From Ichthyophthirius multifiliis (Eukaryota > Ciliophora > Oligohymenophorea > Hymenostomatida), in contig NW_004086063.1 in NCBI RefSeq assembly GCF_000220395.1, positions 62,001 through 126,000 on the forward strand: a stretch of DNA of 64,000 bases. The letters are read 5' to 3'. A model generated the notes under the pieces. The model saw only the letters and a program-made list of their open reading frames with translations, ran no database searches and was not told the DNA's origin. Shown one piece after another: positions 51,791 to 63,560 of this stretch. Both the position numbers and the translations under genes were made by a program. Position 1 is the stretch's first letter. Each line of letters starts with the position of its first letter.

Positions 51791-52939
51791 ATGGCTGAAA
51801 CAGAAGAAAAACCTTTTTTATTTGTTCCATCTGATGGTTCCGAAAGAACAATTAGAAATTTCGATGGAAAAGCTAAAGCAGAATTTTCAAATGGTGATAT
51901 ATATGAAGGAAATTATAAAAATGGATTAAAAAATGGATATGGTGTTTATGAATATTTATCAAAAATTGAAAACGTTCCAAACGATACATATAAAGGTAAT
52001 TTCGTTGGAAATTAAAAAACGGAATTGGAATAATGACTTATTAATATCCTGAAGAAAAAAAAGAAGAATATTATGGTATAAATACTATTGTAAAATTTAA
52101 TTTTTTTTAAAAAAAATAGGTGAATGGAAAAATGATAAAAAACATGGAGAAGGAAGATATACTTATATAAATGGAGATGTATATAGTGGATAATGGTAAA
52201 ATGGTAAAAAACATGGATAAGGAACCTATCTTTTTTGCAAAACCCAAATGAGAGTAATAATAATAAAAAATTATTGAAATAAACATATATTATTTATTTA
52301 TATTTTTTTTTGTAATCTTTTTTTTTAAAAAAAAATAAAAACTCAATCAAAAAATAAAAAGACCTATACACATTTTTTTGATGATTGAGTTTTAAAAAAA
52401 AATATTACAGAATAAAAAAAAAAATAGCAATATGAAAAATTAATATACAATTATATATAGATTTAAAAAATAAGATTATAAAACTAAAATAATTAATATA
52501 TTTATTTTATATTATATAAATAAAGCTTAAAGGTATTTGGCATGAAAATAAATTATAATCTGGATAATGGATATATCCAAATGGAAATTTTTACGAAGGC
52601 AAATTTGAACATAACAAGCCTTAAGGAAATGGTACATTATTTATATAAATTACTCTAAAAACATATTTTTTTAAATTTAATATAATATCTTTAATAGGAA
52701 TTTGGAATCTTAATCATAAGAATTAAGTTATAGGCAAGTATATATAAACAAAAGTACCTGCTAGAGAAGATGCAGTAATAAGTTATATTTTTATTTATTT
52801 ATAATATTTTTTTTAAATAGAAAAACAGAAATTAGTTAAATCTAAAACTTAAATGGGAAGAATAGAAAGAATAATTACTAATTTGAATTATTATTAAATA
52901 TTATAAAGCCTAAAAAATATAAAATCAATAATAATATGA
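51791..52939 (+). CDS. MORN-repeat protein, RSPH1 (radial spoke head)-like
   Basis: The ATG at 51791 begins MAETEEKPFLFVPSDG, and MORN repeats follow: FSNGDIYEGNYKNGLKNGYG, NDTYKGNFVGNQKTGIGI, YYGEWKNDKKHGEGRYTY, NGDVYSGQWQNGKKHGQGTY, then after a long intron LKGIWHENKLQSGQWIYPNG and FYEGKFEHNKPQGNGTL, GIWNLNHKNQ. The order and the terminal G-x-W repeats resemble RSPH1, a radial spoke head subunit of motile cilia, but a different MORN protein is possible. Introns: 52076-52119 (44 nt), about 52247-52525, about 52644-52698, and one near 52780. A one-base loss in an A run (52014-52019) breaks the frame between QKT and GIGI. The C-terminal segment is basic (KQKLVKSKTQMGRIERII). Confidence 0.8.
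52338..52393. repeat. 12-bp perfect inverted repeat within an intron
   Basis: AAAACTCAATCA (52338-52349) and its exact complement TGATTGAGTTTT (52382-52393) flank a 32-base loop containing GACCTATACACA. It lies in the roughly 280-nt intron of the RSPH1-like gene. Confidence 0.8.
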
Positions 52940-53038
52940 ATATTTATCATTATATAAAATTGTCAATTATATTGATTTATATAAATTATAAATTTAAATA
53001 TTATAACATTCTGGTTAGCATATATATTTTTTTTAAAA

Positions 53039-53077
<39 letters not shown>

Positions 53078-53365
53078 TAAATATTTATCTATTATATATG
53101 TTTTAAATTTTTTTATTTGTATTACTAAAAGTGATAGTGATTCGGTTACAAGTTTTATGATTGTAATTTTTTATTAATTCATTAAAACATAATAAAATTT
53201 TAATCTATAGTGAAATAAATAAATAAAAATTAATAATTTATATTTATTATTAAGTATAATTAAATATATATAAATAATAGAATTAAATATTTATTTTTAT
53301 TATTTATTAAAACATTATTTAAATAATAATTGCAATTTTAATATTATATTTATAATATAATAAAA
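52940..53365. other. AT-rich spacer with (TA)n
   Basis: A (TA)n run at about 53038-53078 is the only feature. Confidence 0.5.
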
Positions 53366-55634
53366 ATGAATAAACAAAGCTCTTAATAATCCTTATAATT
53401 CGAATATAATCTAATAAATGAAAATAATATTGATTAAAAAGAAACTAATATTTAGCATTCAAATAAATAAAAAGTTTCAGATTAAAATAATGTATTTTCA
53501 TTTATTTATTTAAAAAAATAACAATTAAAATATTAAAATTAAAGTTAAACACATATGGTTGTAAAAAAGGAGCCTTATTATTAAAAAATAAAATAATAAT
53601 TGAATGTTAATAAATTGATTAAAAAACTGGTTAATAGTAATTATAAAATTAAAAATATGAGAGAAATGTTGATTATAATTACAAGAATCATTAAATAACA
53701 GAAACTTAAAATTAAGAATAACATTAAAACACGATAAATGAAATTACTTTAAAATTAAATGAATAAAAAAAGTATTAAGTAATTTTAAATAACAATTAAT
53801 AAAATAATATAGATTTAGAAAGTGAGTTCAAAAGTTAAAATCAGAAAATAATTCAAAAAAATTTAACAAATTAATTCGTTAATTTTTAATAAAATAATTT
53901 TCAAACAATTTAAACGAATTAATTTGAATAATTAAATATATATTCAAATTCTTCTTTAGCTTAATATTCTCAATGTAATATAAAAAAATAATAAACTAAT
54001 AACTAAAATTCGACTAATTCTATTACTTATTAATAATCTTAATAAAACATATAAACATAATAATTAAATAATTAATTTTTAAACTAACCAAACTTATAAA
54101 CATAACTAATAAATTAAATTAAATAATTTTCGCATAATACTTTATAAAATAATTAATAAAATTAAAATAATAATGAATTTAAAAATAGAGAAAATATAAT
54201 TATGATTAAAAATTAATTTATTTAATAATAAGAATAAGAAAACTAATAATAAAAAGAAGAAAAAATTAAAAATTACAATTAAAAATCTGATTAATTCCTA
54301 TATCTATAAAAGACAAAAATTTAAAAAAATGAATTAATAGACGAAATTTAAAATGAATATAATTTAAAAAACAAGCAGTTTGATTAAAAAAGCATAAAAT
54401 AATGTTTTTCTAATAATATAGTAAAAAGTACTAAAGCAAGTATTTTAAAAAGTTAATACACATAAAAATAATTATAAGAATTAAATATGAAAGAATTTAA
54501 AAGAAAACAAAGATTTTTATAAATTTAATAAGAAATAGCTTTAAAAGAATAAATAAAACAAAAAAATCAGATTGATTAATTAAAGAAAAATACATAATAA
54601 TTACAAATATAAAATAAAATACTCAAAGAATAAAATTTAATATTAAAAGATAAATATATTTAATAAATTACAAAAGAAGAATAAAAATAAGTACAATAAT
54701 AAAAATAATAAATCCAAAATCCAAATAATAATAGATTTTAATAAAAATGCTTTATTGATTTAGCATTATATTTAAATAAAAGTTAAATTAAAAAAAATAA
54801 TTATGTGAAATGTGAATAATATGATTTTATAAATAATTAATAAAAAAAGCCACTTATTAAATTTACGATTTAAAATAAAGAAAATGAAAATAATTAAAGA
54901 TAAATATAATAAAGAGAAAAAAATTTATAAACAATAAAAAAAATTAAATAATATCAAATGAATAAATATAAAAATAAAAAATACATATATATAAAAATAA
55001 GAGTGAATTTTTCTAAAAATAAAAAAAAAATTCTATAAAAAAGTAAAAAATATAAAAAAAAAGAAAAAAAAATTATAATGAAATTATTTAATAGTTTAAA
55101 AAATATGATAAGAAGTTGCGATAATATTACTTTTTATGATAAAAATAAATAAATAAATTATCATAATGAAATTAAAAAAAGATGTAAATCTTAAGAACAA
55201 ATAAATTTATTAAAAAGTAAAAATAAAATATATATATATATATAATTATATATATATAAAAACATTTTATAAATATATTTATTTATATATAAATTATAAT
55301 CTAAATAATATATCTATTTTTTTTTTATTTTTTCCTTAAAGATTTTTTTTTATTAAAAAAATACTACAAAATATTAAATTATATTTTACTATATTATTAA
55401 AATAATTTTTTTTAAAATAAATATACATTTAATTTATTAGATTTATTATATTATTATTTTTATATTTATATTTTTTTAGAAGATAATATTTCTACAACTC
55501 CTAAAACTAAAGATTTTATTTATAATGCTATAAATGAAATTTTTAATAAAATTGAAAATTGCTATAATGATATTCGAGTTGATTACTTTTATAATTATAA
55601 TATTAAATAAGAATAAAAATTAATTATTATATGA
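53366..55634 (+). CDS. Q/N-rich low-complexity protein with coiled coil
   Basis: The ATG at 53366 starts MNKQSSQQSLQFEYNL. The body is a very Q- and N-rich sequence (SLAQYSQCNIKKQQTNNQNS; PNLQTQLINQIKQFSHNTLQ), then a charged coiled coil (ELNMKEFKRKQRFLQIQQEI; LKKNTQQLQIQNKILKEQN). After a frame change in a long A tract near 55070 comes SLKNMIRSCDNITFYDKNKQ, and past a 263-nt intron (55217-55479) TKDFIYNAINEIFNKIENCY, stopping at TGA 55632-55634. At least two frame changes (about 53600 and 55070) are needed. The composition resembles prion-like or scaffold proteins; no enzyme motif is seen. It may be two adjacent genes. Confidence 0.5.
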
Positions 55635-55707
55635 TAATTAGGTGTTTACTTTATTTTTTAAAATATATTATAATTTTAATTTATTCTATTTATTTTTCAA
55701 TAAAACT

Positions 55708-56060
55708 TCATTTATCCAAGAATAGTTCATTTTATTGTTTAATAATTTTGCAACTATTTTTTTTTTTATAATATATCCAATTATTATAATCAATTTAATT
55801 TATATATTTCGTATATTTTTTTTAATTTCGTAATAATAACTCTTTTGTAAACAATAGTTGTTTTTTTATTTAGATAGCACTAGTTTTTATAAAAAATCTC
55901 ATTTTTTGTATTTTAATATTATTACATATAATTTTTTCTTCTGATTAGTAAAATAAATTGTATTTTTTTTTTAATCCAAAAACTATATGTGGAAATTTTC
56001 TAATTTTAAATTTCTTCAAAGAAGCTAGAACCTAAACCTAGAGTTGATTTATGAATAATG
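55708..56060 (-). CDS. unrecognised small basic protein or exon
   Basis: A minus-strand frame ends at TGA 55708-55710 and reads back through KKFKIRKFPHIVFGLKKKYN, QSEEKIICNNIKIQKMRFF and LLFTKELLLRNQKKYTKYIN. It is basic and lacks Q-repeat monotony, which hints at a real gene. The 5' end is not defined. Confidence 0.35.
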
Positions 56061-56403
56061 CAAATATAAAGAATATTAATAAGTATAAAATATAATAAAC
56101 TGAAATAATAATATATATAAATAAATATTTAAATTTCAATGTAATAATAATATTTAAAATTTAGATATTTATAAATTTAATTTTTTTTTATTTTAAATAT
56201 TGAATTAAAATAAAAAATATTATATATTAATAATATTAACATGTTAAGAATCTCTCCAATTAATACGAAGTTTTTAAAAAAATACCATCAAATATGATAA
56301 TTAAAATAATATAAAATAAATTATGATTAATTAAATTTTTTATAAATATATTAAATTCATATATATATATATATAAATATAATTTATTTAAATTATATTT
56401 AAA

Positions 56404-58109
56404 TCAATTATTTCTTTCTTATTAAAAGTTAGCCTATAAAACTTATCCATCTTCTTAAATTAATTAGAATTATCCTAAAATTTAGTCTTCTTTCCATTCG
56501 CCTTAAACCTGATTATTAAAAAACATATATTTAAAAAAAAAAAAAATTACTTTGGCATTATTTTTCCATCTATAACTTCCTTTTCCTTTTTTTTTATTAT
56601 TTTCAATAAATCCTTCAAATTAATCTCCATTTGAAAATTTATAAATTCCTTTGGTATTTCTTAATCCATTTTTCCATTCTCCTTCATATAAATCTCCATG
56701 TGCCATTCTAAATTTTCCATATCCATTCTTATGGTCATCTTTCCATTCGCCATCATACCTATTTTTTCACAAATTTCTAAACTATCTTTTTTTATTTAAA
56801 ATATACATATCTCCATTGCAATAAAAATATAATCCTCTACCTTATTTTTTACCATTTTCAAAATTTCCTTCATACCTATCACCATTAGCATAAAAATGAA
56901 TTCCTTTTCCATTTATTTAATCATTTAGCCATAAACCTAAGCAATAAAAAAAATATAAAAAATAAAATAAAATATAGTTATTTATTATGCCTTAATAAGA
57001 AGAATTATCAGTAAAAAAAATTTTACCATAACCATTTTTTTAACCATGTTAAAATTCACCTTCATATTTATCACCATTTTCAAAAATAAAAGTCTATTAA
57101 AAAATTAAAAATCATATTTATATTTATATTTATATTTATATTTATATTTATATTTATTTATATTTTTATATTTATATTTATATTTATATTTTTATATTTA
57201 TATATATTTGTTTTTAATGTTTACTCCTTATCCATGTGCTTTGTCTTCAATCCATTAACCTTAATGTATAGCTCCTGAAGAATATTATAGTATACCGTTT
57301 CCATATTTATGTCCTAATTTCCATTATCCTTAATATTTATCCCCATAAGCAAAATTGAATATTCCATTACCATGTTTTTCTCCGTTTAACTAATATTTTG
57401 TTATTTCTTTATTATTTTTATTTTTATTTACCCATTATCCATCGTATTTTTCTTGAGTACTGTAATATTCATACACTCCATATCCATTTTTTTTATCATT
57501 TTTCCATTCTCCTGTATAGCAATTTCCATTAATATATTTATAGGTTCCTTTTCCGTTTTTTATTCCCTCTTTTTTTTATTTTATATAAATTTAAAAACAA
57601 TAATAATTAAAATTATTTTAAAAATTAAAAACCTTAAAGTTCACCTTCAAACTTTTCTCCGTTTTAAAATATATAAATGCCAAATCCATGAAATCTTTAT
57701 TTTTATTGCAATTTATTTTTATTTTTTAATTACTTATCATCCTTCCAATCTCCTATATACTTATCTTAATTTTTACTTTTTAAAAAAATTATTAAAAATA
57801 TTTTATTGTATTATTTTGTTTAAAAAAATACTAATGATAAATGCCTTTTCCATTTCTTTTATCATCAAAAACTTTTTTATATATATAAATATTTTAAAAT
57901 GTCATATTTTATATAATGTTGATTTTACTTTCACCTTCATACTTTGAACCGTCAATATAATTTTTTATCTTTATATTTGGCTTATAATTTCCACAGCAAT
58001 CAAAAATATAAGTTTGTTAAAAATCTTTAATTAATAATTCTCTTTCTTAAAGAGCTTTTTATTTTTCAATATCTAAATTAACAGGCTTATTATCTAAAAT
58101 AGTAATCAT
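56404..58109 (-). CDS. large MORN-repeat protein, more than 12 repeats
   Basis: The ATG at 58109 begins MITILDNKPVNLDIEKQKAL. After DCCGNYKPNIKIKNYIDGSK, MORN repeats run to the end: YEGE with DDKRNGKGIYH, YIGDWKDD, KFEGEL, GNCYTGEWKNDKKNGYG, KYDGQW, LNGEKHGNGIFNFAYGDKYQ, GQWKLGHKYGNGI, GAIHQGQWIEDKAHGQG, GDKYEGEFQHGQKNGYGK, GLWLNDQINGKGIHFYANGD, RYEGNFENGKKQGRGLYFY, YDGEWKDDHKNGYGKFRM, LYEGEWKNGLRNTKGIY, GDQFEGFIENNKKKGKGSYR. MORN repeats bind lipids or form ciliary and cortical scaffolds. About eight short introns are present; two resolved ones are 57094-57224 (131 nt) and 56759-56806 (48 nt), both phase-consistent. The stop is at 56404-56406. The partner is unknown. Confidence 0.85.
57113..57208. 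repeat. (ATATTT)n tandem repeat inside a MORN-gene intron
   Basis: Roughly fifteen copies of the hexamer ATATTT/TATATT with occasional one-base changes. The whole array lies within the intron 57094-57224 and explains its length. Confidence 0.9.
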
Positions 58110-60490
58110 AAAATAAAATAATTATATATATTTAAAAAATTAAAATTTGTATTTAAATTTTATTAAAAAAATAAGTAATTTCTATAAATAAAAATATTTT
58201 ATTTAAATAAATATTTCAATATTTATAATATTAAAAACTACATTTACATATACAATCTAAAAACATTTTATTTAAATATTAAATAATATAACTAAAAAAA
58301 TTAAAATTAATTATTAAAATGACAAAATGATTTAATTAAAAAAATAAACAACTGTTATATAATAATAGAATTTTAGATCAGATATTAAATATATTATCTT
58401 AAAATGTATGTAAAATTAAACTAAGGAAAAAAATTAATTTAAAATTTAGTCATTAAAAAAATAAATTACATAAAAATAAAATTAAAATATGATATAAATA
58501 TATATAAATATAAATTTAAATATATATATAAATTTAAATATAATTACAAATAATATTTTTTTTATAATTATTTTTTTTTTTTATATATTTTTCATTTTTA
58601 TCTTTATTTATTTTAAATTTTATAATTTTTTGAAAATATTATCAAATATAATTACTTATTGTCTTCTGCTTTTTTTTTAAATATAATCAAATATATATTT
58701 TTTGATTAATTTTCTATTATTTTTTATCTTTAAAAGTAATTGTTATCAATAAATTTTAATTTTTTTTTTTTTTTTTTATTTTATATTTTAATTAATTATT
58801 AATTTAAAATAGTTTTAATTATTTCATTTTATATTCTTATATTAATAAATATAATATTTTACAATTTAATATCGAAAAAACAAATTTTTTAGGAATATAT
58901 TATTATAATTTAATATTTAATTCTTTTTTAATAAATATTTTTATATTACTAATAATGTTTCAAAGTTACTAAAAAAAAAAATTGTACTAAATAAATTAAA
59001 AAATGTTTTTATTTAAAAAAATTAAATTGTTTATTTTTTTTATTAATAGCTTAAGATTATAATTTGTTTTTATATTTTTGCTTTTTAAATAAATGAAGCT
59101 GATTTCTAAATATGTTCAACTTTTTTATTATGCTGCATTTTAGGTTGCTTTTAAATTAACTAATATATATTAAAATATTTTATTTTCTTAATATTCTCTT
59201 TATCATATTTTATATATTTATTTAAAATTATAGAATCATTATTTTATATATAAATTTAATTTTTCTATAATTAAACTTATAATTTATTATCTATATTATT
59301 ATATTGATTAAAATAATTAATATTATTATAAATAAAAACAATAAATTATAAGTTAAACATCAAATATTACAAAGCAATAAAGCAATGAAAACTGAGTTTT
59401 AGTATATTAAAATTAAAATATAAAATATAATATATTTTAGAGAAACATTAATTGCAAATATAAAATATAAAAATAAAAAAAATTTAGACATTTTAAATTT
59501 AATATATTTAATAGTATAACGAAATATATCAAAATACTATTTAAAGATTATATAAAAATAAATTATTATAATGAGGTCCCAAAATAATTTTTTTTAAGTT
59601 TGTGAATAATTTAACTATTGGCAAAAGATATTTCAAATACTTGAAATGACTTTTAATTTACTGGAAGTTACTTTTATAATTAATTTTGATTTGTACTAAT
59701 CTCATAAATAATTTTAGTTAATTTCATAATTAAGTTTAGCTAATTGTATCAATTTTAATTATATATTAACTTATTAATTTTCAAATTAAAAACTATTAAG
59801 TTTAATTTTTTATTAAAAATTATTAAAAATAATAGAAAAATATTAAAAAGTTATATTCAAATTAACCAAAATATTTTTTAAATTTTTATTATATTATATT
59901 TTTTTACTAATTTTAATTTGTTCTTTTTTTTCATAAAATAAAATTAATTTATATCGTATTTAAAATTTTTTATGTTATTAAAAAATATATAATGTTTTTA
60001 TCATTTTCAAAAATAATTTTATACAACATTTATTTAATTATTTTCATTTTATGAAATACTTTTAAAATTATTTTTAATACAAAAAAATTATAATTATTGT
60101 TTTTTACTATAAAAATTAAAAAACTGAAAATACATTAATATATAATAAAATAATTATTAATTATCCGTAAAAATAGCTATATTGGTAAATAAAATATATC
60201 ATATATTTTAAATTTAAAAATATTTTTAGGTTAAATGACTGATATTTTTTTTTAAATAAAGAAAATAAAAATGTAAAGTTATTTCAGTGAAATTCATTGT
60301 ACATAAAGATAAAATATTGAATTCTTAGTTTAATATTATATAAATATAATTTTTAAAAAATATATTTTTTAAATAATTAAAAAATTTAATTAGCATTTTT
60401 TAATATCAATTTTATTTTTCAAAAAAATTATAATTGAATTTTAATGATAAAAAATATAAAAAAAAATCTTTTTAAAATTTGTCTGACTAA
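58110..60490. other. long AT-rich intergenic region
   Basis: About 2.4 kb without a coding pattern. T runs at about 58759-58778. Nothing else supported. Confidence 0.6.
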
Positions 60491-61560
60491 ATGATTGAAG
60501 AAAATACAATTCATTAATATTAATCATATTTAATAAATAAAGTTTAAAAAATCTAAAAATATGAGCATAACCTATTTTCTTTTTTGAGATTTTAAAAGGA
60601 TTATTAAGAACTATAAATAAAAATTTGAATGATGAAAAGTGCCTCGTAAATATATTAGATCATAAATATATGACTAATTATATAAGATTTCCTCTATAGT
60701 TATAACCGTAAACAGGAGTATATAAAGGACAAATTATTAATATATATTTGATTATTTCTAGAGAATATCCATATAAACCTATTTTAGCATTTGCAGAAGA
60801 ATTTATATATCATCCGAATATAGAATTTAATACTAAGTAAATTTATTGTAAAATGTTTAAATATGAAGAGTGGAAACCTACATTAACGTATAATAAATAT
60901 ATTAATGTATAAAAAATTTTATTATAAAACCTAAATATTTTATATAAATAAAATTTATTTAAAATATTTTTTATATTTGTTTTTAAAGTTTATATTTCAT
61001 AATACTTTAAATGAAACTTCTAATAGTTGATCCAGATTTAAGCTTTGTTCCTGCAAATTAAAAAAATTATGAATGCGCATAGCTTTATTAATTTAGCCTA
61101 TAATAATTTTTAAAAAAATTAGAAATATAATAATAATAGTAATTCTTCAATATTAATTAATTAAATGATTTTAAATATATCCCTAAAGATAAAATCAATG
61201 ATCATCTAGAATAAATAAGTGATTAGTTTTTAAATTATTAATTTATTAATTATTAATTTTAATAACAAAATTGTTTTTAAAAAAAAATATTTTTGAAGAA
61301 CAAGGAGAAATAGATGAATATACTCCGGAACTAAAAAATAAATTAGAAAAATAAACTTAAATATTTATTAATATTTTGATATTAATCCTTCTTGTATCTA
61401 AGAATAATAAAATACATTATAATATAATTTCGAATTGGAAAAAGAACATAAACTGAATTATATTGATTGTTCTATTTCAAAAAATAAAAGAAAATTTTAC
61501 TAAAATTAAGATAGTTAAAATATAGAGTTAAATAATAGAAAAGTTTTAAAATTAATTTGA
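60491..61560 (+). CDS. ubiquitin-conjugating (E2)-like protein
   Basis: The ATG at 60491 starts MIEENTIHQYQSYLINKVQK, and a helix 1-like EILKGLLRTINKNLND follows one frame on. The E2 fold is clear after that: PQTGVYKGQIINIYLIISRE (PxTGVYKG-like loop), YPYKPILAFAEEFIYHPNI (YPxKPP...F...HPN), a Cys in KQIYCKMF, EEWKPTLTYNKYIN (WxP), and past an intron LQMKLLIVDPDLSFVPANQK then CAQLYQFSLQQFLKKLEI, which match the E2 C-terminal helices. Pro66-type and His-Pro-Asn residues are kept. The spacing from HPN to Cys is one residue longer than usual and Leu after Cys is replaced by Lys, so activity is uncertain. A polar tail follows to TGA 61558-61560. Frame changes need introns I could not fully place. 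Confidence 0.68.
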
Positions 61561-62340
61561 AATTAAAACTAAAATTAATTAATATATAAATGAATATATG
61601 TTATTTCATAAGAATATATTTTAATGTATAGCTTAATTAATTATTCGAAATATTTTTAAAATATTATTTAATATATTTTTATATTATTTAATATATAAAT
61701 AAAAATTACATTTTTTTTAATTTTTACATAATTACTATTGAATATTTATTAATTTATTTTTAAATAAAACATTCTAAAAATATATGAAAAATAGAAAAAT
61801 TAAAAATAGTAAATTAACATTAAAAAATTTATAATAATATTATTAATAAAAAATAAAAAATAATAATAATAATTTAAAATAAATAAATAAAATAAATATA
61901 TTATTTAATAAAAAATTGAAATTTAAAAAAAAATATTTAAGTTTATAAATTAAAACAAAAATAACTTATATTTTATATATTAATAAATATATATATATAT
62001 ATATGGTTAAATTAAATGTAATAATAAAAATTAATGAAATAATAACAAAAAATATAATAAAACTTTATAAATAAATAAAAAAAAAGATAAAAATTACATA
62101 ATAAAAAAAAATATAATAAATAAGTTTAATAAAATAAAAAAAGTAAAAAAAAGAAAAATAATGATAATTTATTAAAAAATATTTATTAAATATATATAAA
62201 TAATAAATATATATATATAGATATATATATATATATAAATATTAAATTACTATACATAAATTTGAGATACTATGATAAAGGATAATTAATTTTTAAAGTC
62301 AATCAATATTTAAAAACTATTTAAAAAAATAATTTTTGTA
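61561..62340. other. AT-rich intergenic region with (TA)n runs
   Basis: TA runs at about 61988-62004 and 62206-62237. No gene seen. Confidence 0.55.
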
Positions 62341-63560
62341 TGACATGATTTAATTTGTATAATTCCTTTAATTTTAATTTCTTTAAATTATTATGAGACA
62401 AGAACTATTAACTTTTTAATAATATTAATAGCTTTTTGGTATACAAATTTTTAGAAACATGATGATATTTTTATGCTCAAATCAGATAATTTCTGCTTTT
62501 ATCTAAGATTTTTGTAAATAATCTGTAGTATACATTTAGGAGCTCACATAATTGTCTATTCTTTCTTTTTTTCGCTACTAATTTTCAAAGTAATACTAAT
62601 TGGCTATAAAAATATGATTTATATATTGTAAGTAAAGGCTGGTTTACAAAATATTTATATATGCATTTATTAAAATGTTACTATTATGAAAACTGTTAGT
62701 TTTGATATTTTTCCTTAAATATTTATGAAACAGGTCTATATTATATATTATCTTTATTTCAGTTTCTTAAGAAACTTTCTCTTACTGCAGTTGCTATTAT
62801 TTACTAAGATTTAAATAAGAAAAAAAATAGTATTTTCTGAATAAATGAGACTCTTAAGTAGGTATTGACTTTTTTTAATTTATAATATTTTTTTAATTAT
62901 GGATTTATTCTTGAACAAAGCATGTAAGTATTTTAAAATTATTCTTAAAATCAATATTTGGAATTAAAAACTTTATTTTCTCGAAAAAATTTATGTTTAA
63001 TTTCTTTTTATAAATTATAATTTAAATATTAAGTGTTGAATTATTTTAGGATTATTTTAATTTTTAAATCAAAAACTTTTTTTATATACAGTAAAATCTT
63101 AAGGTCTTCTTCAAATACTTTGAATTTGCAAAAATATGGAAAATAATAATTCATAAATTTAATAAAACAATTCTAAAAAGATGTCGAAATGAAAGACTTA
63201 ATAGATTTAATAAAAATTAATAATTTTTTATTTGATTAACAAACAAACAAATAAAAAGGTAATTTTTATTTGATTAACAAACAAACAAATAAAAAGGTAA
63301 TTTAGTTAAATAAAGAAAAAATAGTTTATTTAAGAGAAGATAAAAAATTAGAATTAAAATTATACTATAAAAAAAGAAAATTGAAAACACTTGGCAAATG
63401 CATATTAATAATATTTCTAATCCCATAATTAATAATTAAGTATAAAAAAAATACCAATTAAAATGAATTTAATTAGTTTTTTTACAGCATTTGTGTTATT
63501 CAATAAGTAAGCCAAAACAAAACTTTTTTAAAATAAACAAGATAGAATACATATAATATT
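62341..63560 (+). pseudogene. second decayed K+ channel (S3 to pore and C-terminal part)
   Basis: From 62347 a membrane-protein frame reads as S3 through S5 of an EAG/CNG-type channel: DLICIIPLILISL (S3), INFLIILIAFWYTNFQKHDD then IFMLKSDNFCFYLRFLQII (S4/S5 linker region), CSIHLGAHIIVYSFFFSLL (S5). After a linker, YQNVTIMKTVSFDIFPQ aligns with the pore (YWxVTTMTTVGYGDIxP), but the filter TVGYGD has become TVSFD, one residue short and without either Gly (62692-62709). A hydrophobic S6-like stretch follows. A TGA stands immediately before the S3 segment. A 38-bp tandem duplication disrupts the later part. I infer a pseudogene; an active but highly divergent channel is less likely. Confidence 0.5.
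63225..63300. repeat. perfect 38-bp tandem duplication
   Basis: Two identical 38-base units, 63225-63262 and 63263-63300, each containing TTTGATTAACAAACAAACAA. They sit in the 3' part of the decayed K+ channel. Since 38 is not a multiple of three, the duplication shifts any reading frame. Confidence 0.95.

Noticed and set aside
57113-57208. ATATTT array as a regulatory or centromeric repeat
   Set aside because: It lies wholly within one intron and is an ordinary microsatellite.
57453-57947. A 164-residue plus-strand reading frame under the standard code
   Set aside because: It lies antisense to the MORN-repeat gene, is dominated by Ile/Phe from AT-rich antisense codons, and has no family resemblance.
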